A stretch of DNA of 64,000 bases. It comes from Mytilus edulis. Taxonomy: Eukaryota > Mollusca > Bivalvia > Mytilida > Mytilidae. Below, piece by piece: positions 11,880-24,249 of the stretch. The notes under the pieces were generated by a model, which saw only the letters and a list, made by a program, of their open reading frames with translations, was not told where the DNA came from and ran no database searches. A program made the translations under genes and the position numbers. Position 1 is the stretch's first letter. Each line of letters begins with the position of its first letter. The stretch spans positions 61,703,881 to 61,767,880 of the forward strand of contig NC_092349.1 of assembly GCF_963676685.1 (NCBI RefSeq). Direction: 5' to 3'.

Positions 11880-12773
11880 ACAAGAGTGCACACGCTGACA
11901 TGTCTCGCCTTCTTAACTAATCATTGATATTATATTGATAATCCTAAATATATAGCTTTATCACAACTGTCACATAAACTTAACATAAACCAAGAAAACT
12001 AAACATTAACTAATGAACCATGAGAATGAGGTCAATTTCAGATGAACCATGCCAAGCAGGCATATGTACAGCTAAGAATTCTTCCACACAACAAATATAG
12101 TTCACCTATTGCTTATAGTTAAAGAAAAACAGACCAAAATACAAAAACTTAACACGGAGCAATAAACCGTGAGGCCAAGGTCCAATAAAACCTACGCGAC
12201 TGACATGATGATCATAAAACACTTCCATACACCATATATAGTTGACCTATTGCATATAGTATTAGAAAAAAGACCAAAACACAAAACTTTAACTATAACC
12301 ACTGAACCATGAAAATGATGTCAAGGTCAGATGACACCTGCCAGTTGGACATGTACACCTTACAGTCCTTCCATACACTGAACATACAAGACCCATTGCT
12401 TATAATATCTGAGATATGGACTTGACCACCAAAACTTAACCTTGTTCACTGATCCATGAAATGAGGTCGAGGTTAAGTGAAAACTGTGTAACGGGCATAA
12501 GGACCTTGCAAGGTACGCATATACCAAATATAGTTATCCTATTACTTAAAATAGGAGAGAATTCATCATTACAAAAATTCTTACCTTTTTTCAAGTAGTC
12601 ACTGAACCATAAAAATGAGGTCAAGGACATTGGACATGTGACTGACATAAACTTCATGTCTTCAACTTTCTACAATATAAAGCTTTTAAGAAGTAAGCTA
12701 ACGCCGCCGCCGCCGCCACCGGATCACTATCCCTATGACGAGCTTTATGCAACTACAGTTGCAGGCTCGACAG
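11880..12773 (+). mobile_element. Tandem-repeat (pearl/Helitron-like) non-autonomous element, left arm only
   Basis: About five units of roughly 148 bp (anchor 'TGAACCATGAAAATGAGGTC' near 12,013, 12,162, 12,301, 12,450 and 12,601) are followed by a short GCC array at 12,701-12,718 and a subterminal hairpin (GCAAC...GTTGC inside CGAG...CTCG, 12,739-12,769). The flanks (GATCAAGAC left, AAAACAAAAGGAACAAAACG right) are joined in the right arm near 54,690-54,735, which marks an empty site. GACA occurs at both ends. The layout resembles the bivalve pearl-type elements; the class is inferred. Confidence 0.6.
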
Positions 12774-13339
12774 AAAAACAAAAGGAACAAAACGAGAAAC
12801 AGCAAAATCTGTGATGACCTCAGGTTATTCTGAAGGACCGACAACTCCTTCCCACTATTGATACCCTTCGTAGAACTCTTGATGAAATAAGATGAAGAGT
12901 CATTGTGCATTTTACAACATTTGATAATGCCAAATTCGAAGATCTAAAAGAAATATTATAAACGATAAAATAAAAAAAACCAAAAACAACAACATCGGAA
13001 CAATTCGTTTTCTATTTTTAATTAAGACTCGACTGAATGACAGAGTTTACAATTATATAAAATATTCATGGCAAAGGCAAATGCTACTTATGACATATAA
13101 TTTTCGATATATTTATTTTCTTTATTTCAAGTATAATATATCATATATAATATTGTATTCTCTATGAGATTATTATTACGCACTGATCGTTTTGGACTGC
13201 ACTTGCATGTACACTTTGTTTTTGTAATTTATTTTAATTTCATCTGAAAATACACCAAGTACATATTGTGATACATAATTATATAGTTAATTCATAATAC
13301 ATATATTGATATTAAATTTTTCAATAACAGTCTAAATTT

Positions 13340-13450
13340 CTCGCTACATTGAAGACCTGTTGGTGACCCTCTGCTGTTGTTTTTTATTTGGGCGGGTTGT
13401 TGTCTCTTTGACACATTCCCCATTTCCATTCTCAATTTTAAAATTAAAAA
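13340..13450 (+). repeat. Dispersed repeat C (CACATTCCCCATTTCCATTC block)
   Basis: Related copies lie at 2,325-2,470 (reverse) and 30,860-31,000. Here it sits in the LINE 3' region, so it may be part of a LINE-derived tail or a separate insertion. Confidence 0.55.
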
Positions 13451-13951
13451 GTTAATTATGCTAATTGTTCTAAATTTTCTACGCGATCATACACATCCTT
13501 TATAACTCTGGATTAGAATACCCGAATATGCTGATAAGGTTAATGATTGCATCAGCCTTCTCCTCTAGCCACATGCATCACTGTCTATACAGTGATGTAA
13601 AACATGAGAGGTACCAGGAGAGGCAACCAGAGATCATTAACAGATAACATGTTGGACAACATGTTGGACACAGTCACATAATAAATGTCAACCTAGGTCA
13701 AGGGGAGATAATTCAAATACAATCAAACAAAAACTAGTATATCAATATATATATAACAATAGCAATAAACATAGATCGTACTTGTAAGATGCACACAAAT
13801 CACTGTCCAGTTGTGATGTGCATCAACATATTATTCATTCTACATGAACTATTATAAAGCCTTAAGTAAGTACATAAATAGAAAGATCTTTTCTTACATG
13901 TGAACTAAGTTTTTAATTAATTCCCATTTACTATCAAATTTCTCTCTTGCT

Positions 13952-15308
13952 CTAGGGGATCTGTAAAAAGGAGGTAGATATTTTTTCTATTTGGTAGGAA
14001 TGTTTTATCATAGCTATGACACCTGTAAGAGTCGGTAATGAAGTATTAAAGCGACATGTATAAATGTAATATTTAACCAGAATAGTGAATAAGTTTAGGG
14101 ATATATCCCAAGACTCTGACCCAAGAACAATATTCTCCACATTAAGAATTAAAGTTAAATTATTTTCAACTAGAAAAAGTGCTGTAATTTCTAACCTCAA
14201 ATTTCTAACTAGGATACATTCCCAGAAAAGGTGACTTATAGTCTCTTTAGTTTCATTACAGAAACTACATAAGTTAGTTTCTTTTAACCCGTATTTCTGC
14301 AATAATGCATTTGTAGCGAGAGTTCTATGTAAAATCTTAGACTGGAACATACTAAATTTGTTGTTTTTAGTGCAACAAAAGGGTAAACTATAAATGAAAT
14401 CCCAATTTTCTATATCGGTGCCTAGTTCCTTACACATTTTGTCTTCTTGTTTTGTAGGACGTTCTGTATACATTGACAAATTTTTTTTATAAAAGAACTG
14501 ACATGACTTTTTATTGCTTTTTTATAAATTCAAATTTATCGTTAGATATGTGAGTAATTTTCTCTGAAGTAGTGATTAAATTTTCCCAGTCTTTTGGTAT
14601 CATATGCAGCAAAGAATGGTATTCCAAGAAATTAATATTAAGATTATATTTTTCGCAGAATTCTTTTAAAGTAAAAACATTACTGTTTTCATCAAGTAAA
14701 TCACCTATAAAGAAAACTCCTGATTCAACCCACCTCTGGTAAAAGACAGTTTTATTATTACTTTTCAAACTCTTGTTTAGCCAGATGGATTGTTTCATGA
14801 TCCCGTCAGCAGTGCCATTAGTGACAGTGTTAAGGATATTCCAGTTTAGTGAAATATCTTTCCAGAAATTATTAAAATTTGAAGAAATCTTTCGGATACC
14901 ATTAGGGGTCATCAACCATATTTTGTCTGCTCCTAATCTGTTGTATTGATCTATTAACAATGTTTTCCATGGGGATATATTCAAGGGGTCTAAAAGTTTA
15001 TTTATCCATGTCATCTTTAATGAATAACAAAAGGATCTTATATCTGGCATTTTCAACCCCCCACTTTCAAATAACCCTATCATAACTGTTCTTTTAATCT
15101 TGTCTGGTTTTCCTGACCACAAGAAACTAAAAAAAATTTGTTGAATTTCTTTTATTTTATCATCCGGCGGATTTGGCAAAACTGTCAATGATTGAATAAG
15201 AATAGGTAGGGCTAGTGATTTAATGGCAGTGATCTTTCCCATATATGTTAAATCTCTATAAATCCAGGAATTTAGCAGGCTCTGTATTTTTTTTAATTTT
15301 TTCTTCAA
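13952..15308 (-). pseudogene. LINE ORF2 C-terminal region (thumb and zinc knuckle)
   Basis: Two frames, 15,308-14,511 and 14,479-13,952, separated by a frameshift or stop. The second carries the C-x2-C...H-x4-C type knuckle (CSFCNETKETISHLFWEC) common at the end of LINE ORF2 proteins. The 3' UTR runs to 13,214. Confidence 0.7.
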
Positions 15309-16299
15309 AATTTACAAGCGTTTTATTTTCACTGAACAGATCAAATTTTATTCCTAAAAGTTTAAATTTTCCTGAATAATTCCAGTTCAAATTTCTTGTA
15401 GTTGTTAGTTTATCCCTTGAGTGAATCTTTGACCCAATCCATATGGCTTCCGTTTTATCAAAATTAGCCCTAAGTCCCGCACACTCAGAAAATTTTTCTA
15501 AAGTATATAAACATTTATCTAAAGATTGCTCATCCTCATCTAATAAGAGACATGAGTCATCTGCATACTGGCTTAGTAGATACTCAGAATCATTTATTTT
15601 CATACCATCTGGGTTATTTTTAAGTGCAGCACTCATAAGTTCTAAAGATAATATAAAGAGATATGGAGATAGAGGATCACTTAGTCTAACACCCCGACCA
15701 ATATTAAAAAATTGAGAGCAATGTCTATTATTTATAATACAGCTCTGAAATTCTGAATATAAGGTCTTGACCCATCTACAAAAAATAGGACCAAATCCTA
15801 GAAAAGACAAAGCCAAGTCTATAAATGACCACTCAAGAGTATCAAAAGCTTTCTCAAAGTCTAATAAAAGTAAAAGACCTGGTAGATTATCATCTTCTGC
15901 CTTTTCCATAATGTCAAAAATAAGCCTGGTACATTCTCCAATATACCTTCCCTTTATGAAACCTTCCTGTGTTTCACTAATTATATCCCCAAGAAAAGGT
16001 TTTATTCTATTTGCTGATGCAGCTGATGCAATTTTTGTATCAACATTTAATAAAGTGATAGGTCTCCAGTTTTTTAATTGAAATTTTGATTTACCCTCGT
16101 TTGGAATGCATGTTATTACTCCTTGTTTCTGACTAACCGAAAAAGATCCAGTTTCTAAGCTATAATTAAAAGATTTTATAATAAACTCATGGAGGTCTAT
16201 CCAAAAAAAATTATAAAATTCTGTTGTAAATCCATCCATCCCTGGAAATTTACCATTTTTCATATTTTTCAATGTTTTTAAGCATTCATTAGTATTCAA
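15256..16299 (-). pseudogene. LINE ORF2 reverse transcriptase core
   Basis: Shows PGMDGF (fingers), LLDFEKAFD (motif A Asp), a motif B variant RGVRLSDPLSPYLF in which the usual Gln-Gly is changed to Leu-Ser, and SQYADDS (YADD catalytic box). This is the Tx1/L1 type. The preceding linker is at 16,592-16,296 in another frame. The motif B change alone would probably reduce activity. Confidence 0.8.
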
Positions 16300-16877
16300 A
16301 TTACCCTCTGCCTGTAACCTCTGTTCATCAGAAAGTTTGCGGATAAAAGGATTATTTTCATCAAAAAATAGATTTTATGTTCTTGATGAAGAATAGGATT
16401 TGTTGAGGAGTACAGTTTTTCATAAAATGATTTTTGTTCTTCTAAAATTTCACTTTGGTTGAAAATTTCCTCCCCAGTATTATTAAATAATTTTGGAATT
16501 ATCTTTTCATTATAATTTCTTTTTTCAAGATTACAAAAATATTTATTACATTTTTCACCTTCTGCTACCCATCTTGCCTTTGCTCTTGCCATAATACCTG
16601 TTACTATTTTCTCTCTGTGTTGAACAAGTTCATTTTCTAAAATTTAATTTCTGAATTTAATAATTCTGAGGGGTCTATTTCATAATTTTCAAGTAATTTA
16701 GCAAGCTTAAGTTCTAAATCATTTTCAGTTTTTGTGTTTTTCTTTTTTATATAACTGGCATATGAGATTGTTTTCCCTCTTATCATACATTTTAAGAGTT
16801 CCCAAAACATGTGTGGGTTTACTGATAGTTCTGTTTCCAGGTCATTCCCAGGCAGAGAGTATTGATTTATAGTTTCC

Positions 16878-17669
16878 CTAATGCAATTTTTTTATTTCAG
16901 TTACATATACCATATCATGTAGTAAGCTATTATTAAACTTCCATGTGCCTTTACGTTTAATTTGATTGTAAAACTGTAAGGTAAGGTACACTGGAGAATG
17001 ATCAGACCTGTAACTTATATCCATGTCTACATTTTTTACAAATGGTTCAAGATCAGATGAAATCAAAAAGTAATCCAAACGGCTTTGCTTAAGCCCAGGA
17101 CCACGCCATGTAAATCTTTTTGTATCTGGATTTAATGCTCGCCATATATCAACAAGGTCCATGGACTCTACCATATCTAAAATTTTATCATGTGCTCTTG
17201 TATTGTTTTTAGCTCTATAATTTGAGGTGTCCTTATCAAAGTCTTGCACCACATTCCAGTCTGCAGCCATAATTATGGAGCTATTTTTTATACCAGATAC
17301 TAGACCTTTTATATTTTCAAAAAAAGTTGGAGAGTCCCCATTGGGACCATATATTGCAACAAGAGAAAGTCGATAATCTTGAATGGTCATATCTAGAAGG
17401 ATAAAATTGCCTTCCTGATCCTTTTTTTCTTGGTGAATAGTAAATGTAAAACTATTTTTTATTAGAATTGCTACCCCTCTTTAGCGGCTGGAACCAGAGC
17501 TAACGAATGTCTTATACCCCCACTCATGTGCCCACTGCTTTTCTTTTTCTTTAGTACAATGTGTATCTGTTAATATAAATATATCATATCTTTTCCTATA
17601 TCTTGAAAAAAAATCTCTTCTCTTCACCTCCTCTGACAGACCCCTACAGTCAAGAGATCCTATTTTCAA
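16878..17669 (-). pseudogene. LINE ORF2 N-terminus: APE-type endonuclease
   Basis: Starts with MKIGSLDCRGL (strand with the catalytic Asn/Asp region of APE nucleases altered). It continues with the AIYGPN motif, an ADWNVV motif, RLDYFLIS and a terminal SDHSPV motif, which are the usual landmarks of AP-like endonucleases of LINEs that nick the target. An in-frame stop lies at 17,481-17,483. The frame shifts near 16,885 in a run of A, after which reading continues in another frame. Confidence 0.75.
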
Positions 17670-19300
17670 ACTAGTCGTTTATCAAACAGTTCAATAGGTG
17701 TGATATGTAACTCTATCCAACAGTCAAATGTTTTAAGTAAACTATGATGGTATGTCATTCTCGATTTTTAACATACTGACAAATAAACAATATCATACAT
17801 TTAGACATCTGTAAAAAAATATATAAAGTAAATAAGATCACAATAAGCTTGGTAGCAATTCAGGGTTTTCAAAATAATAACTCCCCACCCTTTTTAATTC
17901 CCTCCTTTTTTACTCCCCCCCTTCCGGGTCATTATAAATAGTAGACCATGAATAAGTTGTTTAAATTCATTAGGTAATAGTTATGGTCCTGGTATAGTAA
18001 GAATTTTGATAACAGATCTGCAGGTAAATCATTTTCTCCTCATAAACTGTAGAAAACTATATAGCCAAAATTAATTAAACATATATACAATTCCCCTAAA
18101 TCCCTAGTATTGTTGGTATAACATAGTACAAAATTCACTTTATAATGAATGTGCAAATTTTACAAGCCCCTTAAGCATTTGTTAAGGCCATGTTTTAATA
18201 ACTTTTAAACTAAACAGTGAAATTTAGACAAAGCAAATACATGTAAAATATGAACAATACACACATGTAAACAGAACTTTACTACTACTCGTCATGCATG
18301 AGCAACAAACAGTTAAATTAATCATAAGCATAACATGCAGCAAGCAAATACACATCAAGCAACATGCTACCACAAAAACAAAGCTTAAACTAAAGCAGCA
18401 GAAGCAGAATGCAGTAAACAGCTTAGCATTTTGTCAACATGAAAACACAAGATAAATAATGCATTTAAGCACCAAAAGCAGTCAGCATGCTCAACTTTGG
18501 TCTAAGCTGCCATTCAATATAGGAGTTGATTTTGAGAAAGTTCTAAATGTTTCTAGTTACTTAACTATATATTATGGTTTTGCAGCTCACTCCAAAATTG
18601 GAAGCATAATGCGTAAAAAAACGGAGACCATACCTTGTTACCTAGATTAAGTTTTATCCGTAATCTGATTGTATCTAAAACAAATAGATATTTTTCTGTT
18701 TATTATAGTATTGAACAAATCATATAAATATAATTTACACTTATTGTATGAATTCAGGATCTGAAATTTGAAAAAATAAATAAATCAAAAGATGCATGTG
18801 TAGGACTTAGGTGGAAGGGTAAACCCTGTTCTTATTGCTTTTACCTATAAACAGCACTTATGTGACGAGACTTGTAATTAAATAATAACATGTGTTTATC
18901 CACGGAGGGTTCTATTGTGTTGTGTGATTGTAGCAGAACAAGACTATAGAGAGATTCCGGGTATCCAAATGTTTACATTATGAATACACAAGACTCCGCC
19001 TACAGGAATGTGAAATGTACAACTTTATGCCACACCCACTATTTACGTTAAGAAAAGTTAATACTGAGAGGAGAACTCACGATTAACACAAATAGTGTTA
19101 CATAAAATTTTGCCTGGCGCATTACAAAACTAAATAAAGAGAAAAGGTACATTTAAAATAAAAATATAAACAAGCTAACAAAAAAAGTAACTAAAGGTGA
19201 AAAAAAGTAAAAGTAGCATCATTTTTATTACAATGTTCCAATAAATCTTGAAAGCGATAATTATTCGATTTTCAAAACGATCTCTATTTTAACTAAGGAT
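17670..19300. other. Inter-ORF stretch of the LINE insertion, no gene seen
   Basis: AT-rich, includes purine-rich low-complexity sequence (18,290-18,440). No ORF with family features. It is unusually long for a spacer between LINE ORFs, so it probably includes nested insertions. Confidence 0.4.
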
Positions 19301-19309
19301 TTTCTTATT

Positions 19310-19500
19310 CCAGGCATAGATTACCTTAGCCGTATTTGGCACAACTTTTTGGAATTTTTGATCCTCAATGCTCTTCAACTTTATACTTGTTTGGCTTTAT
19401 ACATTTTTCGATTTGAGCGTCACTGATGAGTTTTATGTAGACGAAACGCGCGTCTGGCGTACTAAATTATAATCCTGGTACTTTTGATAACTATCTATAC
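19310..19500 (+). mobile_element. Hammerhead-bearing repeat unit, copy 1
   Basis: About 190 bp with a 5' module (ATTACCTTAGCCGTATTTGG), then the ribozyme motif, then CTAAATTATAATCCTGGTAC and GATAACTA. The same module order occurs at 47,790-47,990. It lies inside the LINE in the opposite orientation. Confidence 0.65.
19417..19460 (+). ncRNA. Type I hammerhead ribozyme motif, intact core
   Basis: Stem I GCGTCA (19,417-19,422) pairs with TGGCGT (19,455-19,460). The core is CTGATGA (19,423-19,429), stem II GTT/GAC with loop, GAAA (19,443-19,446), a short stem III AC..GT, and a GTC cleavage triplet ending at 19,454. All catalytic bases are present. Confidence 0.75.
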
Positions 19501-19514
19501 TAGACGCGTAATGT

Positions 19515-20189
19515 TTATAATCTTTTCTTTACGAGTTGGACGAAATGTGGATCTTTCAAGTATACAAGTCTGAATTTTCTTTTTTCCTCAATGGACATCT
19601 TGCTTCTCTCTGCCAGGAGTTCACCGCGACGAACTGCAAGTGAGGGTGGGAGGTCCGGTACCACACTGTATCCACACCCCCTAGGCAGTTTTGTGGCAGC
19701 ACTAAGGATATCATCCCTATCTATCAAGTTTGATAGCCTAAGGATTATATTGCGTTTCTTTTCAGGATTATTCGGCAATCTATGTACTGCTGTAAATAGC
19801 ATACTTTTCACCTGCGGAGCAGTAAACCCAAGCCCCTGTTTATCATTATGCAACCATATACGGACGATGTTTTCAGTGACCTTAGGGGATTCTCCGACTT
19901 TCCCCTCAATCCCACGGATCACCAAATTTCATTTTCTTCCCCACACCTCCAATTTCAGACGTTCATTAGCCTCCTCGGCAATTAGTGACTCCAAGTTGGG
20001 GATTTTAGAGTTATGAATATGATGGAGCTCACCATTGGCAAACTCGGCCTGATTTTCAAGAACTTTAACCCTCTCGTCGATCTGTTCTTGTTTTTCTTTT
20101 AGTTTATCCACTTCGGTATTGATATAAACATGTAGTTTCTGGAAACATTTCCCAATGTCGGCAAAATCTTTGCACTCATAATCAGCCAT
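19515..20189 (-). pseudogene. LINE ORF1 (nucleic-acid-binding protein), one in-frame stop
   Basis: The N-terminal 86 residues are a charged coiled coil (DKLKEKQEQIDERVKVLENQ). After an in-frame TGA (19,929-19,931), likely a former Arg codon because the reading continues in the same frame, comes an RRM-like start (NLVIRGIEG) and a C-terminal domain rich in Arg/Lys. The order coiled coil, RRM, CTD fits L1-type ORF1 proteins, which bind the element's RNA. The C-terminal end abuts the inserted repeat, so it may be shortened. Confidence 0.7.
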
Positions 20190-21599
20190 TGTTATTGTTA
20201 AAGACTGGTTAGTTAAGAAGATAATTGAATGAAAGTCACCTCGTTCAGTGTAAAAAGGAAATCCTATATGAATATTACGCTCTGTGTATTACTCTGTTTA
20301 ATTGAAATGTTAAATATAAGGCAGATACAAACAATTTACCAGGAGTAACTTTTCTGCACGTCTCACAACATGGCTGTCACCGGAAGTTTCCTTGCATGTA
20401 CAACTTAGTCAATAAAATAATTTGAAAGTTCTCGAGCTATAACTAGCCTAAATGACAATGTTAAGCTTAAGTCTAAGATCTAAGGGACCTCTGATGATAT
20501 GTACCTGCTAATGTATTCACAGTTTAGCCAACAAATTCAAACAAGTTGACACTAGGGATAATGAAAACTTCTTTACCTTAATTTATTTTTTTCATCTGAA
20601 TAATTTCATTTTGATAGTTTGATTTTATGTCTGCAATTTTTTTTTCTCTTATTGTAATATGTATCTCTTGCTGCTGGAATCGAATTTTGTACAATTCCGT
20701 AATTCAGTCAAGTCAGAGTGAATGTAGGTGACATGCATGTTGCTACCACAGTAAAGCGTCCTCAGGTCACAAACAAAAAAATATTCTCGACGAAAATAAG
20801 ACAGACAGCAGCCAAAGCCAATCATGTAAAGGATTGTGCATTTAGACATACACATACTGCATGTTATTAAAGCTTCCCCTCATAATATTATCTGGTACAT
20901 TAGAGTTACAGTAGATCATTACAAAAAAATCCTCAAGAAAACAGTTTGAGAGGGCTTTCGATTTTGAAATGTTTTTCTTTTCAATTATATTTATACAATG
21001 GAGTGGATTTGTTTGATCTATTTTGAATAGTTAGGAATTTGTCATTTAACCATTATATGATCGATCGGTTTCGACAATTTGTGATTAATTTGCATGGCTT
21101 AGCTTCGAATTTGACATCAGAGGTCATCTCAATACCGAAATCTATTACAAACAATGGATTTTAATATTGAAATTATAAATTTATTTCTATCTTAGCAGTA
21201 ATTTAAAAACACCTGCATGAATAATATACATTTCTCCATTCAGCTTGCTGCTGCTACTCAGACTATATAATCGTCTGAGCAGAAGTTGATGAATCAAAGA
21301 TATAAAATAAACTCTCGGATTTTTTTCAAATTATATATCTGATTGTTTTGAAGTATATATTCTTGGTACTTACGTTGTGTACCCTCTTAATCAGGTATTC
21401 CTTGTTTTTGTATCTTAAATTATTAACCTTTACTTTTAATGAACTTTTGGTATATTCTTTTGGAGTGGCTTGTTATTTTAATCTTGCCATTGTTTATATT
21501 ATACTATGGTAATTTTTCTGCATTCTCCTTTTCATTTTTGTTTAATATGAACTTTGCTTATAGGGTGTCTATATACCATTTTGATTTTCTTTGCCTAAA

Positions 21600-21880
21600 A
21601 TACAAGTAAATGTAAACCAGGTTTAATCCACTTCGTTTGAACATTGGTGGATAGTTGTCTCATTGGAAATCATACCATATCTCCTTATTTCTATCCACCA
21701 CTTTCAGATAAGGAAATGCCTGAACCAAGTCAGAAATATGACAGTTGTACATGTTAATTTTCATTTGATGTGTTTCAGCTTTTGAATTTGCCATTTGCTA
21801 AGAGTCTTTCCGCTTTGAATTTTCCTTGGTGTTCGATATTTTCAAATTTTACTTTTTAGACGATACGGATATTTCACCTT
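21600..21880 (+). repeat. Dispersed repeat D, left-arm copy
   Basis: Mirrored at 52,640-52,950 in the right arm, so it predates the duplication. Confidence 0.6.
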
Positions 21881-22077
21881 GAATTTAATGCACTTTTGAT
21901 TCGACGTGAATTTTCATTGCTATGGCCATGTAGAAATACAAAATTTTGAAAAAAATACGATGTTCTACTCACGGAATTATCAACCAAAGATGTATTTTGC
22001 AAAACCTTTGAGGATTTGGGGTACTCAATTCCCTTTAACATGAAACCTTATGGAGTCTTTTTTTTTAAATTATTTGA

Positions 22078-22115
22078 GCGTCAATGATGAGTAGACGAAA
22101 ACGGACGTCTGGCAT
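22078..22115 (+). ncRNA. Decayed hammerhead motif (left arm)
   Basis: The core reads ATGATGA instead of CTGATGA and the stem II loop is largely deleted. It is the mirror partner of the motif at 52,394-52,438. Confidence 0.55.
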
Positions 22116-22129
22116 ACAGAATTTTAATC

Positions 22130-22400
22130 TACGTAGCTATGATGATATATGAAAAAATCGAGGTGCTGTAAGAGATCCAAAAAATGAAAAATGTATAACA
22201 ATTTAAACAAAAAAACAACGGCTTATTAAATGAATCAATGCACAAAAAATAAACGAAAATAAACATGTTACACAACAACAAAAGACAACCTAGAATTACA
22301 GGCCTCTGACATGGGACAGGCACATGCATACAGAACACGGTGGGGTAAAACATGTTGGCGTGATATCAACCCTCCTCCTAAGTATATTTACCTGCTAATA
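22130..22400 (+). repeat. Dispersed repeat A, left-arm copy
   Basis: Has the TACAGGC..CTGACATGGGACAGGC block and CGGTGGGGTAAAACATGTT. Mirrored at 52,140-52,380. Confidence 0.65.
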
Positions 22401-23250
22401 ATTTTGGACACTGGGAATTAGAAAAAGGGATGTTGACTTATTAATGATTGATCAGGACGAATTTTAACATTACCGTCGGATCAAATCAATATCAAGATTA
22501 GTATCTTCCTAGACCACTGAGCACGATGGAAAAGTTTATAGTTTCAAAGGTTGTCTTAACTATAGAGCGAACAGACCTAGTCCTAACAAAGAGTACTGTG
22601 AGAACCAGAGGGATGTTAAAATAAGGATGCCGTGAAAAGCGACCATCCAACATTTATAATTCATGAGAGAGCAATGAAGGTTCCATTTGTAGTATAAGCA
22701 GATTTGGAGTGTTTTGCTGATGAATTTAAGCCGGGAAAATTGAATTCCGTACTGAAAAAAACACGTACCCCAAAATACATTGAATTGTGTATAATGTTAA
22801 CGTATTGTATCGAATTCAGCGCAGGACTGTCTCTTTGTTGCTCCTGTAAATGTTTCTTAGAAACGTTTGCTTATACAGGGCATGGGAACTCGTTGAAATA
22901 AGTTATATTTGTACTGCATTGTATCAAAAAGATTGAACGGAACGACAAAATAATGCAAATTTATCCTTTTGTCCAATATGAAATTTACTGATCCCGTATG
23001 TATCGTCTTAGGTCACTAGTATACTGTAAAACGAATAGAACTAACGCCAACCGTCATAATTTAAAGAAAAATTAATTGTCCGTTGGAAAAAGTATTATTG
23101 CCACACCTGCTTCTAAATGTTTATGAAAAGCATATCGCTGATGGTTAAAACAAACAAAAATGATTCACACAAAAAATTATTGTTTAGCATCATGTTGCGA
23201 AGCTTTAGTTTTATTATGTTACGTACGTTATTGCAATACCGTGTGATCAA

Positions 23251-23930
23251 CTAGAAATATATGGATGAAAACTCTGTGGATCTATTCCTCGGAAATATGG
23301 GGGTTTGAAAATACTGAAAAATTACTGAACTGCAGATCAAGTTAAAAATGGTATGTTTTCGGCACAAGCTTGCATTTGGCAGATAATCAGGAAGCTAGCA
23401 ATGCAAATCAAAAGAGTTGATCGTATTGGCATTAAAGACGAAACAAATAATGACCGTGTTATTTGCCATTCTAATATAACAGCTCAAGAAAGAGATTTGT
23501 TTTACTAGCTCAGAAACGATGAAAGGCGCTTGCCAGTGAAGGGTAATGATGCTTTCTTAAACAATGGAATTCATGGAACAGTTACTGCATATGCTAAAAC
23601 GTTTCTAGTTGTTTTTCAAAATGTATTTTTTTTTCTATACACTTCATTAAAATTTAGAAATGTAATGTGTAATTCAATGCATTACTTTGCAAAAGTAATT
23701 ATAATTTAAAGCATTACTTTGATAAATGAATGTAAATATTATTGTAATATAATGCATGGTTTGGTCAAAGTAATATAATACATTAAATTGCAATGTAATT
23801 CGCCGGATGCCTGGTGTAAACATATACCCAGAAGCTAAGTATGTACCAAAACTTTAAATCACAGTACAGGTTAAAATATATAAAGACTAATAAGAGATAA
23901 CTATAACACGTTAGTAAGGTGATAAAACAA
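23251..23930. other. Spacer start: unrecognised coding-like relic and ATTACTTTG-rich repeats
   Basis: 23,280-23,520 (+) has a mostly open frame (YGGLKILK..., then IGIKDETNNDRVICHSN) that I do not recognise. 23,650-23,800 is low-complexity sequence with repeated GCATTACTTTG/AATGTAAT words. Confidence 0.3.
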
Positions 23931-24090
23931 CGTCATTACAAGAATATTTACTTCATGGCCATCATTTATGAATAAAGTTTTTACGGAATATTTGTCAACA
24001 AGGTCTTGATATTGCCCGAGGAAAAAGGGATGAGACGTTCTTTGACATAACCTTTGTTCATTAACTTTCTGCAAAGACACTGGGGACATT
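23930..24090 (-). pseudogene. PLE RT C-terminal relic
   Basis: In two frames the minus strand reads RKLMNKGYVKERLIPF and then GQYQDLVDKYSVKTLFINDG, the C-terminal signature of PLE RTs. Frameshifted. Confidence 0.6.
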
Positions 24091-24179
24091 TTATAAAGTC
24101 TGAGTAGGAGCTGCATGCTCTTGAACACCGACAAATTATGCATAAAATACTTGTTTGGCTTTAAACCTTTTCTGATCTG

Positions 24180-24220
24180 CGCATCGCTGATGAGTCTTTT
24201 GTAGACGAGACGCGCCGTAT
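24180..24220 (+). ncRNA. Decayed hammerhead motif
   Basis: CTGATGA and the stem II GTC/GAC are kept, but GAAA is GAGA and the GTC triplet is lost. Confidence 0.5.
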
Positions 24221-24249
24221 TAAATTATAATCCTAGTACGTTTTATAAC

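Larger units (their letters stand above)
13214..20390 (-). mobile_element. Tx1/L1-like LINE insertion with 12-bp target duplication
   Basis: CTTGCATGTACA occurs at 13,202-13,213 and again at 20,391-20,402. The right arm (54,290-54,302 region) has a single copy in otherwise matching flanks, so it preserves the empty site. On the minus strand, the 5' end at 20,390 is followed by ORF1 (20,189-19,515) and ORF2 pieces (17,669-13,952). Both ORFs have stops or frameshifts, so the element is dead. Another repeat bearing a hammerhead motif sits inside it at about 19,310-19,500, in the opposite orientation. Confidence 0.85.
9540..23250 (+). repeat. Left arm of a large inverted duplication
   Basis: Blocks matching the reverse complement of the right arm occur in mirrored order. 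Examples are 10,860-10,970 to 56,395-56,500; 10,990-11,260 to 56,095-56,350; 12,810-12,905 to 54,575-54,680; 13,020-13,213 to 54,290-54,480; 20,391-20,860 to 53,820-54,300; 21,990-22,360 to 52,150-52,530; 22,690-22,830 to 51,680-51,820; and 23,020-23,200 to 51,360-51,560. By eye the arms are clearly diverged, with many substitutions and indels. The arm is lengthened by a LINE and a tandem-repeat element. Confidence 0.85.

Noticed and set aside
15443..16081. Plus-strand ORFs of 90 and 104 aa
   Set aside because: Antisense shadows of the LINE reverse transcriptase.
19423..19460. Alternative hammerhead fold with stem III ACGC...GCGT and cleavage after GTA
   Set aside because: That fold leaves stem I unpaired. 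Using the GTC triplet gives a six-pair stem I and canonical core.
19591..20016. Plus-strand ORF of 141 aa
   Set aside because: Antisense shadow of LINE ORF1, whose minus-strand reading has a recognisable coiled coil and RRM start.
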